Shown piece by piece: positions 1 through 5,926 of a DNA stretch of 5,926 bases. The stretch is taken from positions 1 to 5,926 of the forward strand of contig JAGIAB010000207.1 of assembly GCA_017745135.1 (NCBI GenBank), in the 5' to 3' direction. Position numbers and translations under genes: made by a program. The notes under the pieces are model-generated. The model had not been told where the DNA came from. It saw only the letters and a program-made list of their open reading frames with translations, and searched no databases. The stretch is from Flavisolibacter sp. Lineage in GTDB: Bacteria; Bacteroidota; Bacteroidia; Chitinophagales; Chitinophagaceae. Position 1 is the first letter of the stretch. Every line of letters begins with the position of its first letter.

Positions 1-186
1 TTTGTCAACAGCGGCTACGTTTATAAGACAAGCCGTGGCGAAAACAATCTAACCAACCGCTTTATTTATTCCGGTGGCATAGGGTTGGATGTAGTTACTT
101 ACAACGACTTTGTTATTAAAATAGAATGGAGCTTTAACCGTTTAGGGGAGAATGGTCTATATTTACACCAACGCAATGATTTCTGA
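1..186 (+). CDS. C-terminal end of an outer-membrane beta-barrel protein, probably BamA/TamA (Omp85) type (5' end outside window)
   Basis: Frame 1 is open from the first base to the TGA at 184-186 and gives the last 61 residues of a protein. The segment has the amphipathic strand-turn-strand pattern of an outer-membrane barrel: a Gly-rich strand (YSGGIGLDVVTYN) followed by a last strand, FVIKIEWSFNRLGE, and a GLYLH tail ending in Phe. A 'GlGLD.vT..D.v.r.E.SFN.LGE.GL.LH' ending is one I associate with TamA/BamA-like barrels of Bacteroidetes, but this is recalled family knowledge and only the end of the protein is visible. It would sit in the outer membrane and insert or translocate other proteins if the family call is right. 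The next gene, nadK, starts 60 bases downstream with no promoter-like element in between, so the two may be co-transcribed. Barrel character is fairly sure; the family is tentative. Confidence 0.6.
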   Translation, partial: FVNSGYVYKTSRGENNLTNRFIYSGGIGLDVVTYNDFVIKIEWSFNRLGENGLYLHQRNDF

Positions 187-226
187 TTTAGCTGATTCCT
201 GATTCGATCAATTAAATCAACTAATC
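185..226 (+). other. Imperfect AU-rich stem-loop between the upstream stop codon and nadK
   Basis: Bases 185-197 (GATTTAGCTGATT) can pair with 215-226 (AATCAACTAATC), giving 12 base-paired or near-paired positions with one bulged T and one C/A mismatch. A small inner hairpin (TGAT-TCG-ATCA, 200-210) lies in the loop. The element begins on the stop codon of the upstream gene. There is no following T-run, so it does not look like a classical rho-independent terminator; it could be an RNA processing or stability element, or simply chance pairing in AT-rich spacer. Confidence 0.3.
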
Positions 227-246
227 AACCAGATAACTCCAAAGAA

Positions 247-1128
247 TTGAAGGTAGCCATTTACAGCAGGGTTCTTGATTCTACTCAGCAACAAGATGTT
301 CAGTTGTTTTTTGATGAACTGGATAAAGAACAAATGATTCCGGTTGTTTATGAGCCTTATCTAAAAACCATCAACCCCCATATCTCTCTTCCGGCTTCCA
401 CCGAAACATTTTCCGGCACAGAAGATTTATCCGAAGACATTGATTTTTTTATCAGTCTTGGTGGCGACGGAACTTTGCTGGATACCGTCACTCTTGTGAG
501 AAACAAAAGAATTCCTATAGTAGGTATCAACTTTGGACGGCTTGGATTTTTAGCAGGTATTGGCCGGGATGAAATGACTACCGCGGTAAAAGCCCTGGCC
601 CGCCGGTCTTATATTATTGACAGAAGAACATTGATCCACCTTGATTCAAATGTTCCATTATTCCATGATGTTCCCTATGCCCTTAATGAATTTGCCATTC
701 ATAAAAGAGATACGGCTCCAATGGTAAAAATTCATACCTATCTCAATGGTGAATTATTAAATACCTATTGGGCAGATGGATTGATCCTGGCCACGCCAAC
801 GGGTTCTACCGGTTACTCGCTCAGTCTTGGCGGGCCCGTGGTTTTCCCGGAATCATCCAGCTTTGTTTTAACGCCGATCGCTCCGCACAATCTGAATGTA
901 AGGCCAATCATTATCCCGGACAGCACCATTGTTTCTTTTGAAGTGGAAAGCCGGTCGGATGATATTATTTGCTCTTTGGACTCCCGCCGCGAGATCGTTA
1001 ATAAAAACGTTTTGCTGGCCGTTCGCAGGGAAAATTTTATGATGAATCTTGTTCGCCTGAACGAGAATAACTTCCTTCAAACGCTTCGTAATAAGCTTTC
1101 CTGGGGATTGGACCGGCGTAACTTTTAA
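247..1128 (+). CDS. nadK: NAD kinase (ATP-NAD kinase), TTG start
   Basis: This cytoplasmic enzyme phosphorylates NAD at the 2' hydroxyl of its adenosine ribose to make NADP (EC 2.7.1.23), the only de novo route to NADP. The 293-residue length is normal for the family. The N-terminal alpha/beta domain carries the hallmark GGDG at residues 72-75, with D74 the expected catalytic Asp, followed by GINFGRLGFL (93-102). The C-terminal beta domain carries LNEFAIHKRD (146-155, the conserved Asn-Glu pair) and the Gly/Thr-rich substrate loop ATPTGSTGYSLSLGGP (182-197), then TPIAPHNL (209-216). The start is TTG at 247: the first strand, KVAIYSR, begins right there, the next in-frame Met is residue 30, and an in-frame stop lies upstream at 193-195 with no ATG between. 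No Shine-Dalgarno site is visible; the leader is A-rich (CCAAAGAA), as is common in Bacteroidetes. No promoter was found in the 60-bp gap, which suggests read-through from the upstream gene. Confidence 0.95.
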   Translation: MKVAIYSRVLDSTQQQDVQLFFDELDKEQMIPVVYEPYLKTINPHISLPASTETFSGTEDLSEDIDFFISLGGDGTLLDTVTLVRNKRIPIVGINFGRLGFLAGIGRDEMTTAVKALARRSYIIDRRTLIHLDSNVPLFHDVPYALNEFAIHKRDTAPMVKIHTYLNGELLNTYWADGLILATPTGSTGYSLSLGGPVVFPESSSFVLTPIAPHNLNVRPIIIPDSTIVSFEVESRSDDIICSLDSRREIVNKNVLLAVRRENFMMNLVRLNENNFLQTLRNKLSWGLDRRNF

Positions 1129-1168
1129 TGGTGAAATAATTGAAATTCTGCCAGGCGGTAATTAATCC

Positions 1169-1198
1169 TTGCGATTCATACCAAATGATGCTATTTTG
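1169..1198 (+). promoter_or_regulatory. Weak Bacteroidetes-type promoter candidate for the DUF6089 gene
   Basis: A TTG at 1169-1171 is followed after 20 bases by TATTTTG at 1192-1198. This resembles the Bacteroidetes primary-sigma pattern (TTTG near -33, TAnnTTTG near -7), but the -7 element is one base short and the -33 element lacks its first T. Transcription would start about 30 bases before the ATG at 1238. The gap to nadK shows no terminator, so the gene may also be read from upstream. Confidence 0.3.
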
Positions 1199-1237
1199 CG
1201 TTAGAGGAAGTCAAGCCTTTAAATTTATTTGCAGTCT

Positions 1238-2077
1238 ATGAGACAATTACTGGCAATCGCAATCATCTGCTTACCCTTTTCTTTATTTGCCCAAAATTCA
1301 ATTGTACAGGAAGGAGAATTTGGAATTGGCATAGGGGCCGGCCATTATTTTGGTGACCTGAATACAAGGGCAAAATTAAATCGGCCCAAACCCGCTGCCG
1401 GTATTTTTTTCCGCAAAAACTTTGGTAATTACATAGCTATGCGAATAGCCGGGAATTTTACACAACTGGGCTATTCCGACATTTACAATACGCATAATGA
1501 ATATATGCGCCGCCGTAACCTGAGCTTCAATACCAATGTTTGGGAGTTGGGGCTCCAGGGCGATTTTAATTTTTACCGCTTTCTTCCCGGGGAACCTGAT
1601 TTCAGGTTTACACCTTATGTAACCTTTGGCGTTAGCGCATTTAATTACGATCCTTATGCTTACCTGAACGGCGATAAATATTTCCTGCGTCAACTGGGAA
1701 CCGAAGGCCAGGCTATTGATTCATTGCACCGCAAACCTTATAGCTCAATGGCCATAGCTTTTCCATTTGGTGTTGGAATAAAATATTCCATCAATGAAAG
1801 GATCAATATTGGTTTTGAAGTGGTTTACCGCTTTACCAATACCGATTATTTGGATGATGTGAGCAGAACCTATGTTGACCCGGCTTTATTTCCGGCCAAC
1901 CCGGATGGTTCACCAAGCGCTGCATACCTGTTATCAGACAGGTCGTATGAAACCGGTGAACGGATTGGCATTAAAGGAAGACAAAGGGGCAACAGCCAAA
2001 ACAAAGATGCTTTTGCTACAGCCTTGTTTTACATAAGTTTCAATCTGCAATCGTATAAATGTCCTTCGGCTTTTTAA
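1238..2077 (+). CDS. DUF6089-like secreted/outer-membrane beta-barrel protein, function unknown
   Basis: The protein has 279 residues from the ATG at 1238. Residues 1-18 form a type I signal peptide (hydrophobic run 3-17, likely cut at LFA-QN). The mature part is rich in alternating aromatic/hydrophobic strands with Gly and Asn turns: GEFGIGIGAGHYFGDLN (26-42), AAGIFFRKNFGNYIAMRIAG (53-72), VWELGLQGDFNFY (101-113), FTPYVTFGVSAFNY (124-137), IAFPFGVGIKYSINERINIG (172-192). It ends with ALFYISFNLQ. The motif TDYLDDVS (202-209) after a YRFT strand is what I recall from DUF6089 proteins of Bacteroidetes, which commonly sit between nadK and uppS. It is probably a small outer-membrane barrel. An in-frame TTG at 1229 would add MQS ahead of the Met; the ATG is preferred because the signal peptide starts there. 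No reaction or partner can be read from the sequence. The gene is closed by a strong terminator at 2098-2129. Confidence 0.85.
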   Translation: MRQLLAIAIICLPFSLFAQNSIVQEGEFGIGIGAGHYFGDLNTRAKLNRPKPAAGIFFRKNFGNYIAMRIAGNFTQLGYSDIYNTHNEYMRRRNLSFNTNVWELGLQGDFNFYRFLPGEPDFRFTPYVTFGVSAFNYDPYAYLNGDKYFLRQLGTEGQAIDSLHRKPYSSMAIAFPFGVGIKYSINERINIGFEVVYRFTNTDYLDDVSRTYVDPALFPANPDGSPSAAYLLSDRSYETGERIGIKGRQRGNSQNKDAFATALFYISFNLQSYKCPSAF

Positions 2078-2097
2078 GCTTGAATACATTGGTAGTA

Positions 2098-2129
2098 AAA
2101 GCACAGGAAGAGCTGTGCTTTATTTATTT
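2098..2129 (+). terminator. Rho-independent terminator after the DUF6089 gene
   Basis: A perfect 9-bp stem, AAAGCACAG (2098-2106) pairing with CTGTGCTTT (2113-2121), encloses a 6-base loop (GAAGAG) and is followed by a T-rich tract (TTTATTTATTT). It lies 20 bases after the stop codon at 2075-2077. It separates the nadK/DUF6089 unit from uppS. Confidence 0.85.
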
Positions 2130-2167
2130 CAGGAATTCTTAATTCTTGCTTTCCCAGGCAACTTAAT

Positions 2168-2199
2168 TTTGTTATTAAATCTGTGAAACTGTAAACTTG
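2168..2199 (+). promoter_or_regulatory. Bacteroidetes-type promoter for uppS
   Basis: TTTG at 2168-2171 is followed after 20 bases by TAAACTTG at 2192-2199, which matches the Bacteroidetes -7 consensus TAnnTTTG at five of six fixed positions (C for the first T). The predicted transcript start falls near 2205, giving a leader of only about 12 bases before the ATG at 2218. Its position just after a strong terminator supports a new transcription unit. The TTG within the -7 element (2197) could be mistaken for a start codon of uppS. Confidence 0.5.
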
Positions 2200-2217
2200 C
2201 GGACTCATCAACTAACC

Positions 2218-2970
2218 ATGTCAGACCTTTTACCACAAATTGATAAAGAAAGATTGCCCAGGCACATTGCTATTATTATGGATGGCAATGGAAGATGGGC
2301 CAAGGAACAGGGACAGGACCGCCTGTTTGGTCACTACCATGGCGTTGAAAGTGTTCGTGATATTGTAGAAGGTTGTGCTGAACTGGGCATCGGTTACCTG
2401 ACGCTTTATGCCTTTTCTACCGAAAACTGGGATCGGCCGCAATATGAAGTAGTGGGTTTGATGGAACTTTTGGTCAGTACCATTCGCAATGAAGTGGAAA
2501 GCCTACAGAAAAATAATATCCGTCTTCATGTAATTGGCGATTTGACCATGCTGCCGGAGTACGCCAGGAAAGAATTGGGCGAAGCGCTGGAGATCACTAA
2601 AAACAATACGGGTTTGAACCTGATCATGGCGCTTAGTTACAGTGGCCGGTGGGAGCTGTTGAATGCTGTAAAAAATATTGCCTGGGAAGTAAAGAACGGG
2701 AAGCTGAACGTTGACGAAATTGACCAGAACACTTTGCAACATTATTTGTGTACCAGCGGTTTTCCTGATCCCGAATTGATGATACGCACCAGCGGTGAAT
2801 ACCGTATCAGTAATTTTTTATTGTACCAATTGGCGTACGCAGAGCTTTATTTTACCAATGTTCGCTGGCCCGATTTCAGGAAGCATAATCTGTACGAAGC
2901 TCTTATTGATTACCAGAATAGAGAAAGGCGTTTTGGAAAAACAAGTGAACAGTTGGCCCCGGTTCAATAA
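2218..2970 (+). CDS. uppS: Undecaprenyl diphosphate synthase (cis-prenyltransferase, isoprenyl transferase)
   Basis: This enzyme adds isopentenyl diphosphate units in cis to farnesyl diphosphate to make C55 undecaprenyl diphosphate (EC 2.5.1.31), the lipid carrier for peptidoglycan and surface glycans; it acts in the cytoplasm at the inner membrane. The 250 residues match the family length. All family motifs are present: HIAIIMDGNGRWA (16-28) with catalytic D22, GHYHGVESV (38-46), LYAFSTENWDRP (63-74), YSGRWELLNA (141-150), MIRTSGEYRISNFLLYQ (188-204), AYAELYF (206-212) and WPDF (217-220), then NRERRFG. The Arg-Thr-x-Gly-Glu and Arg-x-Ser-Asn block binds the diphosphate of isopentenyl diphosphate. 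I chose the ATG at 2218 over an in-frame TTG at 2197, because the latter overlaps the -7 promoter element and would add seven residues not typical of the family. Next comes bamA after 179 bases, consistent with an envelope-biogenesis cluster. Confidence 0.96.
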   Translation: MSDLLPQIDKERLPRHIAIIMDGNGRWAKEQGQDRLFGHYHGVESVRDIVEGCAELGIGYLTLYAFSTENWDRPQYEVVGLMELLVSTIRNEVESLQKNNIRLHVIGDLTMLPEYARKELGEALEITKNNTGLNLIMALSYSGRWELLNAVKNIAWEVKNGKLNVDEIDQNTLQHYLCTSGFPDPELMIRTSGEYRISNFLLYQLAYAELYFTNVRWPDFRKHNLYEALIDYQNRERRFGKTSEQLAPVQ

Positions 2971-3112
2971 CAATTTTTCGGCTTTCATTCCCTTAAGAGG
3001 GATTGTAAAAGAAGAGCAGGTGAGACCTTAATTTCTCCTTTACCGTAGAGGGTGATTTAACAAAACGGTTTGAAATTTACCGTTAATTTGCTCCGCAAAC
3101 TGCATTTTTGTC

Positions 3113-3128
3113 TCCGGTAATTACCGGA
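3113..3128. repeat. Perfect 16-bp palindrome in the bamA leader
   Basis: TCCGGTAATTACCGGA is fully self-complementary and ends 21 bases before the bamA ATG at 3150. As DNA it could be the site of a dimeric regulator; as RNA it could form a 6-bp hairpin (UCCGGU/ACCGGA) with an AAUU loop. Its 12-bp core CGGTAATTACCG occurs again inside bamA at 3601-3612. The rest of the 179-base uppS-bamA gap (2971-3149) also holds two TTTACCGT copies (3039-3046, 3076-3083) and a weak 5-bp hairpin (TCCCT/AGGGA, 2989-3002). I found no convincing TTTG/TAnnTTTG promoter pair in this gap. Confidence 0.5.
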
Positions 3129-3149
3129 TTTACTGACTGAATTCAATAT

Positions 3150-5897
3150 ATGCAACGATATTTATCCCTGGTTTTGGTTTCCGTTTTTTGTGCGATAAGC
3201 TTTATTTCATTCTCTCAGGATACATCAAATGTTACTTCAGTCGATCCGGATTTGCTTGCCCTTCAAAATGCAAGGGTTTCTAAGGAATATACCATTCGTT
3301 CTATAAAAGTAACAGGTTTAACCTCTCTTGATACTTCAATTGTTTTGTCCATTTCGGCTTTGCAGGTTGGACAAAAAATTACAATTCCCGGAACAGATGC
3401 TTTTTCAAAAGCCATTACCAATTTATGGCGTCAGAAATTCTTCAGCAATGTTCAGATTTATATTACTGCTGTTGAGGGCGATTTTATTGATCTGGAGTTG
3501 AATGTTCATGAATTACCCAAGCTTGGAAATTTTGAATTCATAGGCCCTAAGAAATCTGAAAAAGATGACCTGAAAGGGAAGTCACAATTGGTAAAAGGAA
3601 CGGTAATTACCGAGAACACGATTCGCAATGCGATTGATGCCATTCAGAAATTTTATAGAGACAAAGGTTATATGGCAGTTTCGGTGCGTGTGGAGACGAA
3701 GCCAAATCCTGTTCTTACCAATGCTAATGACTTAGTCTTTCATGTAGATAAAGGTGGTAAGGTTCACATCAACCAAATCAATTTCTACGGTAATGAAACC
3801 GTAAGTGACCTGAAGCTGAAAAAGCAAATGAAGGGCACTAAGGAAATGAACAAGTTCACTCTTAATCCTGATGAAGCAGAAGGCAAATTTGGGAAAAATG
3901 AAAAATTGAGTTTCGGAGAATATATCAGGGACCTTGGTTTCCTTTCTCCATCCAAAACCAAAGCCCTGATCGATCCTTATGTTCGCATCAAATTCAGCGG
4001 TTCAAAATTTGACCAGAAGAAATTTGATGAAGACGTCAATAAAATTCTTGACTATTATAACTCTCTGGGTTTTCGCGATGCCCAAATTGTGGATACCGTA
4101 GTTTACACCAATGATAAAGGCAACCTGCAGATAGATATTAAAGTTGAAGAAGGAAGAAAATACTATTTCGGAAATATTACGTATAGAGGCAACACTAAAT
4201 ATTCCGATTCTTTCCTTCACAAGGAAGTTGTAAAAATTGAAAAAGGCGATACCTATAACCTTGAACTCCTGAATAAAAAATTAGGCAAGCAATTAAGTGC
4301 AGAAGGTGGTGACCTTGGCCAGTTGTACCAGGACGATGGTTATCTCTTCTTCCAGGCTAATGCAATCGAAACCTCTGTGTACAATGATACCATTGATTAC
4401 GAAATCAGGATTGTAGAAGGCCCGCAGGCAAGGATTGGTACAGTTGGAATTTTTGGCAACCAAAAAACAAAAGATTATGTCATCCGTCGCGAATTAAAAA
4501 CCTATCCCGGCGAGTTGTTTAGCCGTACCGATCTTATCCGTTCACAAAGAGAGCTGGCTGGACTTCAATATTTCAACCAGGAAAAAATTAATCCAGGTAT
4601 TGTGCCTCACCAGGAAACCGGTACTGTTGATATCAACTGGGAACTGGAAGAAAAATCATCCGACCAGTTGGAGCTTTCTGCAGGCTGGGGTGGTGGAATT
4701 GGCTTAACCGGAACTCTTGGAGTAACCTTTAATAATTTCTCTATTAAAAACATCTGGAGAAGAGAAGCATGGGATCCGTTGCCACAGGGTGATGGTCAAA
4801 AATTAAGTTTGCGCTACCAGTCCAATGGGCGTGCATACAATTCTTATAACTTCTCGTTTACAGAGCCATGGTTGGGTGGAAAGAAAAGAAACTCTTTGAC
4901 CGTTGCTTTCTACCATAGTAAATTTTCAAATGCATACGATTATTTTACCGGTCGATTTGATAAGAAAAAATCAGATACCAATTTCTTAAAAACATCAGGT
5001 GTTTCTGTCTCCTTGGGTAAAAGTTTAAAATGGCCTGATGACTTTTTCAGCCTGATTTATTCGGTGAATTATACAAAGTATAGCCTGATGAATTATCCTG
5101 GTTTGTTCCGTTTATCGAATGGAACAGATATTTCCAGCGGAAATTCAACCAGTGTAAGTTTTAAATTAGGATTGCAGCGTTCTTCGGTATACGATCCTAC
5201 CTTCCCAAGAAGCGGATCCAGTTTTGCCGTGAGTTCTCAATTTACACCGCCCTATTCTTTAATCAACCCAGATGTAGTTACATCGTTGAATCCATATAAA
5301 AATCCTGAGTATCACAAATGGCGTTTCAATGCTGAATGGTTTGTGCCAATTGGTAAGGGTATGGGTGAAAATCAAAGCCGCCAGTTTGTGTTGAAGATAG
5401 CCGCCAAGTATGGATTTATGGGCCGCTACAATAAAAAGCTTGACTTCTCACCATTTGAACGGTTCCAGTTAGGTGGTGATGGATTGACCAACAGCTATGG
5501 TTTGTTGGGATATGACATCATCTCTTTACGTGGTTATCCTGTGTTTGATTATTCAAATCCTTCAATTAATAATCCTGATCAATCGAATGCCAATCGTTTG
5601 TTCACCATCTTCAATAAATATTCGCTGGAATTGCGCTATCCTTTAGTGACCAATCCAAGCAGTACTATTTATGGATTGGCCTTCTTCGACGCCGCTAATG
5701 GATGGTATTCTTTCAAGGAATACAATCCGTATCGTTTGCGCAGATCCGTTGGTGTAGGCATGCGTTTCTTCCTGCCGATGTTTGGCTTGCTTGGATTTGA
5801 TTATGGGGTAGGTTTAGACCGCATACAACCTGGAAGCGGCAACCGCCTTAAAAACGCAACCAAGTTCACCTTCATGCTGGGTTACGAACCGGAATAA
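3150..5897 (+). CDS. bamA: BamA, outer-membrane protein assembly factor (Omp85 family, five POTRA domains plus barrel)
   Basis: BamA is the central subunit of the BAM complex and folds beta-barrel proteins into the outer membrane. The 915 residues begin with a signal peptide (hydrophobic 5-22, likely cut at FSFS-Q). Five POTRA repeats follow: about 46-120 (IRSIKVTGL), 124-200 (LGNFEFIGPKK), 203-335 (HINQINFYGN), 338-425 (YYFGNITYRGN) and 427-500 (RIGTVGIFGN). The third carries an extra segment around 228-290. The 16-strand barrel runs from about 505 to the end, starting DQLELSAGWGGGIGLTG, and contains FTEPWLGG (570-577), YDPTFPRSGS (681-690), and the loop-6 motif LRGY (793-796), matching the conserved (V/L)RG(F/Y) that packs inside the barrel. 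The protein ends FTFMLGYEPE, so the last strand is not closed by a terminal aromatic. E. coli BamA has about 810 residues; the extra length lies in POTRA3 and barrel loops. The ATG at 3150 starts directly at the signal peptide; no Shine-Dalgarno site is visible. Confidence 0.96.
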   Translation: MQRYLSLVLVSVFCAISFISFSQDTSNVTSVDPDLLALQNARVSKEYTIRSIKVTGLTSLDTSIVLSISALQVGQKITIPGTDAFSKAITNLWRQKFFSNVQIYITAVEGDFIDLELNVHELPKLGNFEFIGPKKSEKDDLKGKSQLVKGTVITENTIRNAIDAIQKFYRDKGYMAVSVRVETKPNPVLTNANDLVFHVDKGGKVHINQINFYGNETVSDLKLKKQMKGTKEMNKFTLNPDEAEGKFGKNEKLSFGEYIRDLGFLSPSKTKALIDPYVRIKFSGSKFDQKKFDEDVNKILDYYNSLGFRDAQIVDTVVYTNDKGNLQIDIKVEEGRKYYFGNITYRGNTKYSDSFLHKEVVKIEKGDTYNLELLNKKLGKQLSAEGGDLGQLYQDDGYLFFQANAIETSVYNDTIDYEIRIVEGPQARIGTVGIFGNQKTKDYVIRRELKTYPGELFSRTDLIRSQRELAGLQYFNQEKINPGIVPHQETGTVDINWELEEKSSDQLELSAGWGGGIGLTGTLGVTFNNFSIKNIWRREAWDPLPQGDGQKLSLRYQSNGRAYNSYNFSFTEPWLGGKKRNSLTVAFYHSKFSNAYDYFTGRFDKKKSDTNFLKTSGVSVSLGKSLKWPDDFFSLIYSVNYTKYSLMNYPGLFRLSNGTDISSGNSTSVSFKLGLQRSSVYDPTFPRSGSSFAVSSQFTPPYSLINPDVVTSLNPYKNPEYHKWRFNAEWFVPIGKGMGENQSRQFVLKIAAKYGFMGRYNKKLDFSPFERFQLGGDGLTNSYGLLGYDIISLRGYPVFDYSNPSINNPDQSNANRLFTIFNKYSLELRYPLVTNPSSTIYGLAFFDAANGWYSFKEYNPYRLRRSVGVGMRFFLPMFGLLGFDYGVGLDRIQPGSGNRLKNATKFTFMLGYEPE

Positions 5898-5917
5898 TCA
5901 CCGTTAAAATAAACGAT

Positions 5918-5926
5918 ATGAAAAAG
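5918..5926 (+). CDS. First three codons of the next gene, probably an OmpH/Skp-type periplasmic chaperone
   Basis: ATG-AAA-AAG (M-K-K) begins 20 bases after the bamA stop, behind an A-rich leader (TTAAAATAAACGAT). Lys-Lys after Met is a typical signal-peptide start. In Bacteroidetes bamA is commonly followed by one or two OmpH/Skp genes, whose products hold unfolded outer-membrane proteins in the periplasm. The identity is inferred from gene order only; the close spacing suggests co-transcription with bamA. Confidence 0.45.

Noticed and set aside
868..1080. Short reverse-strand open frame inside nadK
   Set aside because: It is a shadow of a well-supported gene and has no independent features; the same applies to reverse-strand frames at 1376-1693, 2230-2442, 2503-2742 and 4002-4220.
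1224..1231. TTTATTTG as a -7 promoter element for the DUF6089 gene
   Set aside because: It is only six bases before the ATG, and the nearest TTTG upstream (1195-1198) is 25 bases away, which is too far.
2197..2217. In-frame TTG start that would extend uppS by seven residues
   Set aside because: It overlaps the likely -7 promoter element, while the ATG at 2218 gives the usual family length.
2987..3004. Hairpin TCCCT/AGGGA after uppS as a terminator
   Set aside because: The stem is only 5 bp and is followed by TTGTAAAAG rather than a T-run.
2795..3031. 78-codon open frame on the + strand overlapping the end of uppS
   Set aside because: It lies mostly out of frame inside uppS, whose motifs are intact, and its translation shows no recognisable domain or signal.
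3083..3110. TTAATTTG and CATTTTTG as -7 elements of a bamA promoter
   Set aside because: Neither has a TTTG at a suitable distance (gaps of about 10, 12 or 30 bases instead of about 20).

Overview
The window reads as chromosomal DNA of a Bacteroidetes (Bacteroidota) bacterium, most likely Chitinophagaceae or a close relative. This rests on protein character (a DUF6089-type barrel, a Bacteroidetes-style BamA, signal peptides cleaved just before Q), the lack of Shine-Dalgarno sites, promoter-like TTTG/TAnnTTTG elements, and the gene order nadK - DUF6089 - uppS - bamA - (ompH/skp), which is familiar from that phylum. All genes are on the + strand, all full-length frames are intact, and no tRNA, rRNA, CRISPR array, insertion sequence or phage gene was seen.

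Layout: (1) 1-186 is the 3' end of an upstream gene, probably an outer-membrane beta-barrel of the BamA/TamA (Omp85) type. (2) A 60-bp gap that can fold into an imperfect AU-rich hairpin leads to nadK (NAD kinase), which starts at TTG. (3) A 109-bp gap with a weak promoter candidate leads to a DUF6089-like secreted or outer-membrane beta-barrel protein. (4) A clear rho-independent terminator closes that unit, and a good Bacteroidetes-type promoter begins the next one at uppS (undecaprenyl diphosphate synthase). (5) A 179-bp leader carrying a perfect 16-bp palindrome precedes bamA, the central subunit of the outer-membrane protein assembly machine. (6) Twenty bases after bamA, the first three codons (M-K-K) of a further gene appear; by conserved gene order this is probably an OmpH/Skp-type periplasmic chaperone.

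Functionally the locus is an envelope-biogenesis cluster. UppS makes the C55 lipid carrier precursor for peptidoglycan and surface polysaccharides, BamA inserts outer-membrane barrels, and the putative Skp would carry those barrels through the periplasm. NadK supplies NADP for biosynthesis. The DUF6089 protein has no established role, but its fixed position suggests an envelope function.

This is mostly a conserved housekeeping region and I found no undescribed defence, mobile or biosynthetic system. The points most worth a second look are the palindrome upstream of bamA, whose 12-bp core recurs inside bamA, the large insertion in the third POTRA domain of BamA, and the unassigned DUF6089 protein.
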